Shown: positions 8,287 to 16,419 of the stretch, one piece after another | How the letters are laid out: each line of letters begins with the position of its first letter | How positions within the stretch are numbered: the first letter of the stretch is position 1 | Assembly (NCBI GenBank): GCA_036003885.1 | Contig: DASYSA010000492.1 | Location: 1 to 26,422, forward strand | DNA length: 26,422 nucleotides | Direction of reading: 5' to 3' | Source of the DNA: DASYSA01 sp036003885 | Lineage (GTDB): Bacteria > Acidobacteriota > Blastocatellia > UBA7656 | Translations under genes and position numbers: made by a program | Notes under the pieces: model-generated | The model's database searches: none | What the model saw: the letters and a program-made list of their open reading frames with translations, nothing else | What the model was told of the DNA's origin: nothing

Positions 8287-9645
8287 CTAGATGAAATCCC
8301 ACGGCGTCCGGGCTTTGCGGCTGAGGAGGCTGGATGCTTCCGGATCGCCCACAAAGTTTTCTTTGGTCGAGTCCCAGATAAGCTTCTTGCGAGTCTTATA
8401 GGAGATGTTACCGAGGTGGGCCACGGTCGTCGAGCGATGGCCGATCTCTACATCCGCGGCGGGACGCTGCCTGGACCGCACACAGTCGATGAAGTTCTTT
8501 ACATGCAGATCAGTCGTGTCTCTCGAGGAAACCTGCCTGGCCTCCATCCGGTACGCTTCGACTGGCTTACTCCTCTCCCGCGCAGTAGTAGCCAGGGTCT
8601 TAGGTTCGGGATAAATCTCGAAGCCGATCCGATCAGAGAACAACGCGCCGTTGGTTCCATAAAACGCTTCACCATGCGGGCGATCATTCTTATCACGCGC
8701 CTGGTAATATGCCATACCCGGGGTGCGGCCGCCCAACCCGTGCGCGTTCAAGCTACAGGCCTCGTAACTCAGAATGAAGCCCGGATACTCATAGGTGACC
8801 TGCAGCGTGTCCGGCATCTCCCCACCATCTTTCAGAGAGAATCGGCCTCCCGACGCCGAGACGCTCCTTGGTGCTTCAACTCCCATGACTTGCTGAACAG
8901 TATCGAGCCGGTGCGTGCCGAAATCCGTAATCAACCCGCCGGCATAATCCCAAAACCAGCGAAAATTGCGCAAGAAGCGATTCTTGTTGAACGGTACTGA
9001 AGGCGCCGGGCCGAGATAGAAATCCCAATCGAGCCCCTCGGGAGGGGTGGAATCCGGCAGCCGCCCGATGCCATCGGGCGAGAGGTTCGCGTAGTTCCAA
9101 ACCCGCACATAATGCACTTCTCCCAACTCTCCTGACTGAACGATGCGCTGCACCTCGCGATAGTGTGGAGCGGAACGATGCTGCGTGCCGGTCTGCACGA
9201 CCCTCTTGTAGCGACGAGCCGCCTCAACCATGGCGCGGCCCTCTTTGATGTTGTGGGCCAGCGGTTTCTCCACATAAACATCCTTGCCGGCCTGGCAAGC
9301 GAGTACTGTTGGGATAGCGTGCCAGTGGTCGGGCGTGGCGATCAGTACGGCGTCGATATCTTTCTGTTCGAGGACCTTCCTGAAGTCCTTGTATGACCGT
9401 GCCTGCGTGCCCGCCCATTGTCTGGCTGAAGCGGCGTTCGACTCGTAGACGTCGCAGACGGCAGCGAACTCCACTCCGGGGACTGCACGCATCAGTTCTG
9501 CAACAGTACGCCCCCGACCACCGCAGCCGATCAATCCAACGACCACTCGCTCATTCGCCCCGAGGACTCTTTTGGCGGAAACAGCCGTTGATATGACGGC
9601 CGTGCTTTGGACCACTTGTTTCATGAATTCGCGTCGTCTCATCAT
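8287..9645 (-). CDS. Gfo/Idh/MocA family oxidoreductase with Tat-type signal
   Basis: The 452-residue protein begins MMRRREFMKQ and a hydrophobic stretch with alanines to about residue 30, a twin-arginine-type export signal. It continues with the Rossmann motif GLIGCGGRGR (37-46), the family motif DVYVEKPLAHN (122-132) containing the catalytic-site lysine, and the C-terminal domain ending DTTDLHVKNFIDCVRSRQRP, then the GNISYKTRKKL segment typical of the exported subgroup of Acidobacteriota and Planctomycetota. Members are NAD(P)-dependent sugar or polyol dehydrogenases or glycosidases acting through redox steps; the substrate cannot be read from sequence. The ATG at 9645 follows GAGGG with 5 bases spacing; a second ATG is adjacent. 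A role beside the TonB-dependent receptor in carbohydrate use is only inferred from proximity. Confidence 0.9.
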   Translation of the reverse strand: MMRRREFMKQVVQSTAVISTAVSAKRVLGANERVVVGLIGCGGRGRTVAELMRAVPGVEFAAVCDVYESNAASARQWAGTQARSYKDFRKVLEQKDIDAVLIATPDHWHAIPTVLACQAGKDVYVEKPLAHNIKEGRAMVEAARRYKRVVQTGTQHRSAPHYREVQRIVQSGELGEVHYVRVWNYANLSPDGIGRLPDSTPPEGLDWDFYLGPAPSVPFNKNRFLRNFRWFWDYAGGLITDFGTHRLDTVQQVMGVEAPRSVSASGGRFSLKDGGEMPDTLQVTYEYPGFILSYEACSLNAHGLGGRTPGMAYYQARDKNDRPHGEAFYGTNGALFSDRIGFEIYPEPKTLATTARERSKPVEAYRMEARQVSSRDTTDLHVKNFIDCVRSRQRPAADVEIGHRSTTVAHLGNISYKTRKKLIWDSTKENFVGDPEASSLLSRKARTPWDFI

Positions 9646-9796
9646 TCAATCCCTCAACAACTCTTTTTTTGGATCAGATCCCTTCGAAAAATACATGAGT
9701 TGCCGATCTGGAGCAAACCGGATCCTGACGATGGGTGCGCGTCACGATTTTGGGGTCTAACTCAATGTGGGACTTCAAGGGTCGCGAAGCCCCGGT
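9646..9796. other. Upstream region of the Gfo/Idh/MocA gene
   Basis: There is no recognisable gene here. It contains the ribosome binding site (GAGGG, minus strand) of the dehydrogenase next to 9646 and presumably its promoter, but no clear -35/-10 pair was identified. The rest of the gene-free interval up to 10060 is occupied by the inverted-repeat element, followed by about 80 bases in which nothing was seen. Confidence 0.4.
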
Positions 9797-9981
9797 TCTC
9801 ATTAGCACCTCACTGAAGTGAGGTGCTCTTGGCTCGGCGGATTCCCGGAACCGTTTCAACGGTTTGCGCACATGGAATCTGGGGACTTTGAACTTGGCAG
9901 ATGACCGAAAGAGGAAACCGTTAAAACGGTTGGGGGATCCGCCCGGTCGAGGGGCACCTCACAGATGAGGTGTTAATGAGA
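9797..9981. repeat. MITE/REP-like inverted-repeat element with four hairpins
   Basis: Two arms of 69 bases (9797-9865) and 67 bases (9915-9981) are imperfect inverted copies of one another. Each starts at its outer end with TCTCATTA and contains two palindromes: an outer one built on CACCTCA (9804-9827, 11-bp stem, 2-base loop; and 9955-9972, 7-bp stem, 4-base loop) and an inner one built on AACCGTT (9849-9864 and 9916-9931, 7-bp stems, 2-base loops). Between the outer and inner hairpins both copies carry a related CGGCGGATTCCC/GGGCGGATCCCC segment. The 49-base centre has no coding potential. The layout fits a non-autonomous mobile element or a paired REP unit; no transposase is present in the window. 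Confidence 0.75.
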
Positions 9982-10060
9982 TACTTTAGCGTGAAGCACT
10001 TTTGCGACGATTAAGCCCGTGGCGTCCCTCCCAAAATCATGACGCGCACCCCCTGACGAT

Positions 10061-10421
10061 TTATCTTGTGGGACAGAGGATGTTGCCGTTCTTGTCTGCA
10101 AACCATGCGCCTTCTATGTTTCAGATACATGAACCTCGCGCCGGCAAGTCGTATCTGAAGAATCAGTGCCTAAAAGCTCTTGAGAGCTTGCAACACTCCG
10201 TCTATCTCATCGCCGATTGCCCAGCTGAAGGGTCTGGCCTTCTTAGTACTGGCGTGTTTCGACTCATAGATCCGGATCATGGAGCTTCCGCTCATGTACA
10301 GGAGCACGCCGGTCTCCTCGGCCGGAACCTGCGTTAGCCCGAGCGTGCCTTCATAGAATTCCCTGGCTAGCCTTATGTCCTTGACTGCAATTGTGGCAGT
10401 AGTGTCCATATCTCCCAACAT
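10061..10421 (-). pseudogene. Decayed VOC (glyoxalase/bleomycin-resistance fold) protein gene
   Basis: From an ATG at 10421, preceded by GGGGGA with 7 bases spacing, 83 residues match the N-terminal part of a VOC protein (TATIAVKDIRLAREFYEGTLGL, then FSWAIGDEIDGVLQALKSF) and stop at 10170. The rest of the domain is still visible in another frame on the same strand: FFRYDLPARG, then EGAWFADKNGNILCPTR ending at a TAA at 10061-10063. Joining the two parts needs one net frameshift and leaves two TGA stops (one just before FFRYDLP, one before NIEGAWF). The full length, about 120 codons, is the normal size of a VOC domain. The truncated N-terminal half cannot form a complete fold, so the gene is very probably inactive. 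Confidence 0.75.
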
Positions 10422-10616
10422 CGTAACGTCCCCCTATCGCGTTTTGCGTTTATCCGAGTTGCGGGTAGTCGCGTAGATGGCTCCTGCCGCTCCGCAGATC
10501 ACCGTGTTTTTGTTTCCATCAATAAGTCGAACCGGAAGCGGCAGAATCGACACTCAAGCCAAAATTATTTGGCAGGTGGTGGGACTCGGCGACCGCATGT
10601 ATCATATTCACTCTGA

Positions 10617-10628
10617 CTGACCGATCAG
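10617..10628. promoter_or_regulatory. Near-palindrome ahead of the plus-strand permease (possible operator)
   Basis: The 12 bases CTGACCGATCAG match their reverse complement at 10 of 12 positions and lie 32 bases before the permease ATG. They look like a half-decayed TetR-type operator, but no regulator gene is adjacent, so the function is speculative. A TATCAT hexamer a few bases upstream could be the -10 box; no matching -35 box at 17 bases was found. Confidence 0.25.
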
Positions 10629-10660
10629 AAACCACAAACCACCGAATGAGGTAGCTTGAA

Positions 10661-13168
10661 ATGGAGACGTTCTGGCAAGACTTACGCTACGGCGCGCGGG
10701 TTCTAATAAAGAATCCCGGCTTCACGATCGTGGCAGTTCTGACGCTGGCGCTCGGACTGGGTGCTAATACGGCCATATTCTCTTTGACCGACCAGATACT
10801 TCTCAGGCTCTTGCCGGTCGACAAACCGGAAGAGCTGGTAGTGCTGCGCTCGCCCGGCCCCAAGAATGGAAGGGTCTGGGCCGATGGAGATGGCGCTGCG
10901 TCATTCACTTATCCCTTCTACAAAGAGCTGAGAGATAAAGACAGCGTCTTCGCGGGACTGCTGGCGCGATTCCCGGTTTCTCTGAGCGTAGCCGGCGAAG
11001 GGCCAACGGAGCGGGCGAACGGGGAGCTGGTATCCGGAAACTATTTCGACGTGCTCGGAGTGCGGCCCGCGATGGGGCGGGTCTTCACCGAAGATGATGA
11101 TCGCGTTCCCGGCGGACATCCGCTTGCGGTGCTCAGTCACGGCTACTGGACGCGTCACTTCGGCGCGGACTCGGCAATTCTAAACAAGACGCTGATAGTA
11201 AACGGCGTAAGCATGACGGTTGTGGGCGTGGCGCGTGCCGGGTTCAACGGCGTGCAGGTGGGACAAACGCCCGACATGTTTATCCCGATCACGATGAAAG
11301 CCCAGATGACTCCGAACTGGGACGGATTGAATGATCACCGTGACTATTGGCTTGCGATCATAGGGAGGTTGAAGCCGGGCCTCGCGCGCGAGCAGGCCGA
11401 AGGTGCCGTCGCTCCGGTCTATCGCCAAATAATCGAGGAGGAGCTTCCACTATTGGGAAATCTGTCGCCGGACTCGCAACAGCGTTTCCGCGATAAGAGG
11501 CTGCTGCTGGATTCCGGATCAGGAGGCCGGCAAATTCTCCAACGCGACGCGAAACAACCTTTGCTCGTGCTCGTGGGAATGGTGTTACTTGTACTATTGA
11601 TCGCTTGCGCCAATGTAGCGAATCTTCTGATGGCTCGTGGCGCAGCGCGACAGCGCGAGATCGCCATAAGAATGGCCGTCGGGGCGGGCCGCAGGCGGCT
11701 GGTGAGGCAATTTCTCATCGAGAGTCTCACGCTCTCGGTGATGGGCGGAGGAGTCGGACTGCTCGTCGCCTGGTGGACCATCAACTTGCTGGTTGGAGCA
11801 ATTCCGGAAAGCACAGGGGCCGTCGGCCTGTCAGCAAGTCTAGACCTTCGCTTGCTCGTATTCACTATCGGCCTATCGGTTGCGACCGGACTCCTTTTCG
11901 GCCTGTTGCCGGCTATGAAGGCCACGCGGTTGAACCTTGAAGGTACGCTGCGCGAGCAGGGATCAAGTGTTTCCGGCAGCCACGGGCAAGTTCGCTTCCG
12001 CAAGGGGCTGGTTCTTTCGCAGGTTGTCCTGACCACGGTGCTGCTTGTCGGCGCGGGACTCTTCGCGAGGAGCCTCAACAATCTGAAGCACCTCGATCTG
12101 GGCCTGCATCCCGAGAATCTGATTACTTTTTCAATCGCTCCCGAGTTGAACGGCTACTCGCCTCAACGCACTATCGCATTGTTCGATCAGCTACACCAGA
12201 ACCTGGGCACGCAGCCGGGTGTCGAGTCTGTCAGCGAGTCTTTGATGGCTGCGTTCACGGATAGCAATTCGAGCTCGAACATCACGGTCGAGGGGTACAA
12301 CGCGCAGGAGAACGAAGACATGAATGTCGGCCAGAACTATATCGGATCGAGTTACTTTTCGACGATGGGAATCCCGCTTGTTCAAGGTCGCGAGTTTGGA
12401 GCGTCGGATTCGGCAGACAGTCCGAAGGTCGCGATCATCAACGAAGCGATGTCGCGCCGGTTCTTCGCCGGTCGGGATCCCGTCGGCTCTCGGTTCACTT
12501 TTGGAGCGGGTGACCGGGTACGCCCCGATATCGATATCGTAGGCGTGGTGAAGGACAGTAAACACGCGACGGTGCGCGACAAGATTGTGCCCTTTGTATA
12601 TCTTCCGTACTCCCAGCTGAAGAGCCTGGGGAGCATAACTTTTTATGTAAAGACAAAACAGGATGTAGCTGCGATGGCCACGGGGTTGCGGCGCGAAGTG
12701 CAGCGCATGGATGGCAATATTCCGGTGTTTGATCTGAAGACCCTCGAGCGTCAGATAGACGAATCGCTTTTCGCGGACAAGTTCCTGACTTTCCTGTCGA
12801 TGTGTTTCGCTTTGCTGGCGGCGCTGTTGGCCTCGCTCGGACTATACGGAGTGATGGCCTACACAGTGACGCGACGAACTCGCGAAATAGGAATTCGGAT
12901 GGCGCTGGGAGCGACGCGAGGAGTCGTGTCGTGGCTGATCTTGCGAGAAGTTGTGCTGCTGGCGCTGATTGGTCTGGTAGTTGGTTTGCCCGCTGCGTAC
13001 GGGCTTGGCCGGGTGACGGAGTCGCTGTTGTTTGGGGTTAAAGCCGGCGACCCGATTGTGTTTGTTGGAGCCGGATTGCTTTTGACACTGGCGACTCTGC
13101 TGGGCGGCTATCTCCCGGCGCGCAAAGCGGCAGGCATCGACCCCCTTCTGGCGCTGAGGTGTGAATAG
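10661..13168 (+). CDS. ADOP-type (MacB/FtsX-like duplicated) ABC transporter permease
   Basis: The 835-residue protein has the acidobacterial duplicated permease architecture: a short cytoplasmic start (METFWQDLRYGARVLIKNPG), a first transmembrane helix ending in the signature ALGLGANTAIFS, a large periplasmic MacB-like core domain, three helices of an FtsX domain (LLVLVGMVLLVLLIACANVANLL, then REIAIRMAVGAGR), a second periplasmic domain and a final FtsX helix trio with REIGIRMALGAT. It ends PARKAAGIDPLLALRCE. MacB-type permeases couple a cytoplasmic ATPase to export or periplasmic force generation; the orphan ADOP group lacks a linked ATPase gene, as here. Unlike its convergent neighbour it lacks the N-terminal prefix domain and has no PadR partner. 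The ATG follows GAGGT with 8 bases spacing. Its stop is 13 bases from the stop of the opposing permease. Confidence 0.93.
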   Translation: METFWQDLRYGARVLIKNPGFTIVAVLTLALGLGANTAIFSLTDQILLRLLPVDKPEELVVLRSPGPKNGRVWADGDGAASFTYPFYKELRDKDSVFAGLLARFPVSLSVAGEGPTERANGELVSGNYFDVLGVRPAMGRVFTEDDDRVPGGHPLAVLSHGYWTRHFGADSAILNKTLIVNGVSMTVVGVARAGFNGVQVGQTPDMFIPITMKAQMTPNWDGLNDHRDYWLAIIGRLKPGLAREQAEGAVAPVYRQIIEEELPLLGNLSPDSQQRFRDKRLLLDSGSGGRQILQRDAKQPLLVLVGMVLLVLLIACANVANLLMARGAARQREIAIRMAVGAGRRRLVRQFLIESLTLSVMGGGVGLLVAWWTINLLVGAIPESTGAVGLSASLDLRLLVFTIGLSVATGLLFGLLPAMKATRLNLEGTLREQGSSVSGSHGQVRFRKGLVLSQVVLTTVLLVGAGLFARSLNNLKHLDLGLHPENLITFSIAPELNGYSPQRTIALFDQLHQNLGTQPGVESVSESLMAAFTDSNSSSNITVEGYNAQENEDMNVGQNYIGSSYFSTMGIPLVQGREFGASDSADSPKVAIINEAMSRRFFAGRDPVGSRFTFGAGDRVRPDIDIVGVVKDSKHATVRDKIVPFVYLPYSQLKSLGSITFYVKTKQDVAAMATGLRREVQRMDGNIPVFDLKTLERQIDESLFADKFLTFLSMCFALLAALLASLGLYGVMAYTVTRRTREIGIRMALGATRGVVSWLILREVVLLALIGLVVGLPAAYGLGRVTESLLFGVKAGDPIVFVGAGLLLTLATLLGGYLPARKAAGIDPLLALRCE

Positions 13169-13181
13169 GCAGGGGTCAGGT

Positions 13182-15851
13182 TTACTCGTTTCGTAGCGCA
13201 ACGACTGGATCGACTCGCGTTGCTCGTCGTGCAGGGACGTAGCACGCTAACAGCGCCACCGCCGCCAACAGCAGAATCGCTGCCGTGAAAGTCGGCGCGT
13301 CGGTCGGCTTCACCTCAAACAACAGATTCTCGAGAAGTCGCATCAGCCACAGCGCGCCAACCGCACCGAGTGCGATCCCCGCCCCGGCCAGACGCATTCC
13401 ACTTCCAAGGACGAGCCGAAGAACGTCGCCCGGCGCGGCCCCGAGCGCGGTGCGTATGCCAAACTCCTGGACTCGGCTGTTGACGTTCAGGGACATCACG
13501 CCGTAGATGCCTGCCGCGGCCAACATCACCGCAATTGCTGCAAAGCCGACAAGCAAGCGGTTAGTCAGCTGCTGGCTTTGCACAGTCTTTTCTATCGCCT
13601 GAGTCATCGTTTGAATGGAATAAACAGGGAGGTCTCGGTCGATCTCCTGGATCTGACCGCGAACTGCCGAGATGGCGGCGGCCGGATCGCCGGCGGTGCG
13701 AGTCACGAGGTAGAATCGATTATTGTTTTGTGACGGCCATTGCCCGTTCGGCAGGTAGACGTGAGACTTCGGCGCATCACCCGGTTCGTCATCTTTGATC
13801 CCACCTACCAACCCAACGATGGTCATCCAGTCATTCGACCACGAGTATCGTATTCGCTCTCCCACAGGATCTTCGTTCGGCCAGAACCGCCGCGCGAGCG
13901 TCTCATCGACAAGCGCGACGAGCTGCGAGCCCTCGCGGTCGGCATCCCCGACATCCCGTCCGCGCAGCAGCGTGATTCCCATTGTCTCGAAGTAACCCGG
14001 AGTTACAACACGAACCGACAACACGGGTGCAACGTCTCCGGGTCCCGGCTCGTTCCCTTCGACGACGAACCCATCGGCGTTGTCGTCGCCGGTCATAGGC
14101 AGACCATCGACGGTTGCTGCTCGAACGACTCCGGGCAGGCTACCTACTCTCTCCACCAGACTCTGACTGAACTGAAGGAAGCGCTCATCGGAGTCATACT
14201 TCTTGTCAGGCAGCGAGACGGTCATCGCTAGCACGCTCTCAGGCCGGAAGCCCGTGTGCGTCGTTACAAGGTTTTGAAAACTCCTCAGCAGCAAACCGAC
14301 GCCGACCAGCAACAGAACGGATAGCGCGAACTGCGCTCCCACCAGCATGCCGTTCGTCCGACGATGACCGGCTTTGGTGCTGCCCCGCGCGCCCTCCCGG
14401 AGCCCTGCTTCCACCCCGAGAGAATAAGCTTGTCTCGCCGGAGCGAGGCCGCATAACAGGCCTGTTACTACGATGGCGGTCAGTGAGAACACCAACACTG
14501 TTGCATCAAGGCGTACTTCTCCCAGCCTCGGCACTCCTTCGATACCCAGCCGCACCAGCAGCCGCACGCCCCACCACGCCAGCATCGCTCCGGTCGCTCC
14601 GCCGATCATCGCCAGCAGCAGGCTTTCGGTCAGCAACTGCCGAACGATGCGGTTGGGGGTAGCTCCAAGCGCCATGCGAACTGCGATCTCACGAGTGCGC
14701 AGGGTTCCCTTCGCGAGCAGCAGGTTGGCCACGTTGGCGCAACCGATCAACAACAAGAGACCGGAAGCGCACAGTAACACGGCTAATGGTTTCTCGGAAT
14801 CGGCGGTGATTACTTTCTTCAAAGGAGTGACCAATGTCTTCATATCCGCGCCCGGCGGTGGTGCGCTTGCCGATCCTGCAAAACCTGGATTCTGGTTCGC
14901 GGAGCTCCACATGATGGCAGTCGTTTCAGCTTCTGCCTCGGCAGGCGAGACGCCGCGTCTTAGCCTGCCGATTCCCCGCAGAAAAAACCCGTTCGCTTTC
15001 TGCGGATTCAAGGCTATCGGGGTCCACAACGTGACCGCCGGCCAACGCTCGGGGAAGTCAAAACTCTCGGGCATGACGCCAATCACTTCGGTCGGAATCT
15101 CATTCAACAGTAAGGTCCTGCCAACGACTGCAGCATCACCTCCGAAGCGTCGCTGCCAGAAACTGTAGCTCAGAACGCAGACGCCATTCTTGCCCGGAGT
15201 CTCCTCCTCGAGCCGAAACGTACGGCCCACCAGCGGTTCCACCTCGAACACGTTGAAGAAGTCAGCCGTGACTCTTGTCACTGCAATGCGCTCCGGCTCA
15301 CCCACGCCGGTCAGATTCGCGCCGCCGCCTACGGAGATGGCGGCAAGCGCTTCGAACGAGTTACTCTGCTCGCGGTAGACGGCGAAGTTCATTTGCGACA
15401 TGTTCCAGGGGCTCAGGCCCCTCTGAGCGTAGGACTGCATGAACCTGACGAGTCGGTCAGGCTCATGATAAGGCAGCGGACGGAGCAGGACCCCGCTCAC
15501 CACGCTGAAGATCGCCGTGTTCGCTCCGATGCATAGGGCGAGCGTCACGAGCGCGATTGCTGTAAACCCGGGGTTTTTCCGCAGCAAGCGAAAGCCGTAA
15601 CGAATGTCTTGTATGAGTGTTTCCACGATTGGCAGACCTCTCTGATCGCGATAGGCTTCCTTGGTTTGTTCAACGCCGCCGAAACTTCGCCGGCCCGCGC
15701 AGCGCGCCTCGTCCAGACTCATTCCTTTTCGAAGATTCTCTTCGACAAGCATATCGACGTGAGATCGCAGTTCCTCGTCTAACTCTCGTTCGAGACGGCT
15801 CTTGCCAAAGATTCCGCGAATGCGCGCCGCGAGCTCTCGAAGGTTACCCAT
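13182..15851 (-). CDS. ADOP-type ABC transporter permease with N-terminal prefix domain, PadR-linked
   Basis: The 889-residue protein starts with a cytoplasmic prefix of about 75 residues (RLERELDEELRSHVDMLVEE, then EARCAGRRSFGG), the permease prefix domain typical of PadR-linked ADOPs. It then shows IQDIRYGFRLLRKNPGFTAI, the signature ALCIGANTAIFSV, a MacB-like periplasmic domain, an FtsX trio (LAVLLCASGLLLLIGCANVA, TREIAVRMALGAT), a second periplasmic domain and a closing FtsX trio ending PARRATRVDPVVALRNE. It is the second gene of an operon with padR: 39 bases separate them, and the ATG at 15851 follows GGAGGAG with 5 bases spacing. No ATPase subunit is encoded nearby. Probable role: export or envelope stress function controlled by the PadR protein; the substrate is unknown. 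Confidence 0.94.
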   Translation of the reverse strand: MGNLRELAARIRGIFGKSRLERELDEELRSHVDMLVEENLRKGMSLDEARCAGRRSFGGVEQTKEAYRDQRGLPIVETLIQDIRYGFRLLRKNPGFTAIALVTLALCIGANTAIFSVVSGVLLRPLPYHEPDRLVRFMQSYAQRGLSPWNMSQMNFAVYREQSNSFEALAAISVGGGANLTGVGEPERIAVTRVTADFFNVFEVEPLVGRTFRLEEETPGKNGVCVLSYSFWQRRFGGDAAVVGRTLLLNEIPTEVIGVMPESFDFPERWPAVTLWTPIALNPQKANGFFLRGIGRLRRGVSPAEAEAETTAIMWSSANQNPGFAGSASAPPPGADMKTLVTPLKKVITADSEKPLAVLLCASGLLLLIGCANVANLLLAKGTLRTREIAVRMALGATPNRIVRQLLTESLLLAMIGGATGAMLAWWGVRLLVRLGIEGVPRLGEVRLDATVLVFSLTAIVVTGLLCGLAPARQAYSLGVEAGLREGARGSTKAGHRRTNGMLVGAQFALSVLLLVGVGLLLRSFQNLVTTHTGFRPESVLAMTVSLPDKKYDSDERFLQFSQSLVERVGSLPGVVRAATVDGLPMTGDDNADGFVVEGNEPGPGDVAPVLSVRVVTPGYFETMGITLLRGRDVGDADREGSQLVALVDETLARRFWPNEDPVGERIRYSWSNDWMTIVGLVGGIKDDEPGDAPKSHVYLPNGQWPSQNNNRFYLVTRTAGDPAAAISAVRGQIQEIDRDLPVYSIQTMTQAIEKTVQSQQLTNRLLVGFAAIAVMLAAAGIYGVMSLNVNSRVQEFGIRTALGAAPGDVLRLVLGSGMRLAGAGIALGAVGALWLMRLLENLLFEVKPTDAPTFTAAILLLAAVALLACYVPARRATRVDPVVALRNE

Positions 15852-15890
15852 CTGAACTCCTCCAGCAGCAACTATCCTGCGCTGTCCGTC

Positions 15891-16226
15891 CTACGTGCCT
15901 TGAAGCAGCCGCGCGATGATTGCTGAAGTCCGCTGCCAGTCCTCTTGTTCGGTTGCGAGCTGCTTGCGGCCCTTACTGGTAAGCGAGTAGTACTTCGCGC
16001 GACGATTGTTCTCGGACGCACCCCACTCGGCCTTGATCCAGCCGCGTTGGTGCAGCCGCAAAAGGGCGGGATAGATCGTTCCCTGATTCAGTGAGAGCAT
16101 GCCGTCGCTGACCTGTTCAATGCGCCTGGCAACCCCATACCCGTGGAGCGGCCCCAGCCCTTCGAGCGTCTTGAGCACCATCAGGTCGAGCGTGCCTTGC
16201 AAAATGTCAGACCTGGTCTCTTTCAA
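15891..16226 (-). CDS. PadR family transcriptional regulator
   Basis: This 111-residue protein is a complete short PadR winged-helix regulator: DILQGTLDLMVLKTL, HGYGVARRIEQ, LNQGTIYPALLRLHQRGWI and the YYSLTSKGRKQL wing, followed by a dimerising C-terminal helix. PadR proteins usually repress their own operon and the neighbouring transporter until a ligand binds. It is directly upstream of the ADOP permease with 39 bases between them. The start codon is TTG at 16226: there is no ATG nearby, and a perfect AGGAGG lies 8 bases before it. A sigma-70-like promoter sits 30-60 bases upstream. Confidence 0.94.
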   Translation of the reverse strand: MKETRSDILQGTLDLMVLKTLEGLGPLHGYGVARRIEQVSDGMLSLNQGTIYPALLRLHQRGWIKAEWGASENNRRAKYYSLTSKGRKQLATEQEDWQRTSAIIARLLQGT

Positions 16227-16256
16227 AGTGTCTGCCTCCTGTCGATGTTCAACACG

Positions 16257-16285
16257 AGCTTACAGATGTTCCTGTGGACTGTCAA
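16257..16285 (-). promoter_or_regulatory. Probable sigma-70-type promoter of the padR operon
   Basis: On the minus strand a perfect TTGACA (16285-16280) is separated by 17 bases from TAAGCT (16262-16257), which matches the -10 consensus at three of six positions including the first two bases and the last. It is placed correctly for transcription of padR and lies just after the heptamer repeat element, so the padR operon appears to have its own promoter. No clear ATGT/ACAT PadR operator pair was recognised, though several ATGTT words occur between promoter and start. Confidence 0.5.
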
Positions 16286-16300
16286 CAGCAAAGGAGGGAA

Positions 16301-16419
16301 GAATGGAGAATGGGGAATTGAGAATGGAGAATGGAGAATTGAGAATGGAGAATTGAAGACCTCGGTCAATTCCCGATGTTCTCAATTTTCAAATTCTCCA
16401 TTTTCAATTCTCCATTCCC
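16301..16419. repeat. Heptamer tandem-repeat inverted element A (GAATGGA/GAATTGA words)
   Basis: On the plus strand 16301-16356 consists of eight uninterrupted 7-nt units, all GAATGGA, GAATGGG or GAATTGA. After a short unrelated centre (AGACCTCGGTCAATTCCCG), 16376-16419 carries the reverse complement of the same words in looser order (GAATGGA, GAATTGA, AAATGGA). The minus-strand transcript of the acetyltransferase-synthetase gene enters this element immediately after its TGA stop (16422-16420). The element can fold into a long imperfect hairpin. It resembles the short tandemly repeated heptanucleotide sequences known from heterocystous cyanobacteria, but is arranged as an inverted pair. Confidence 0.85.

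Noticed and set aside
15617..15919. 100-residue plus-strand frame across the padR-permease junction
   Set aside because: It is antisense to two strongly supported genes and has no recognisable feature.
16301..16419. Tandem repeat considered as a CRISPR array
   Set aside because: Units are 7 nt with no spacers and the second half is inverted; there are no cas genes.
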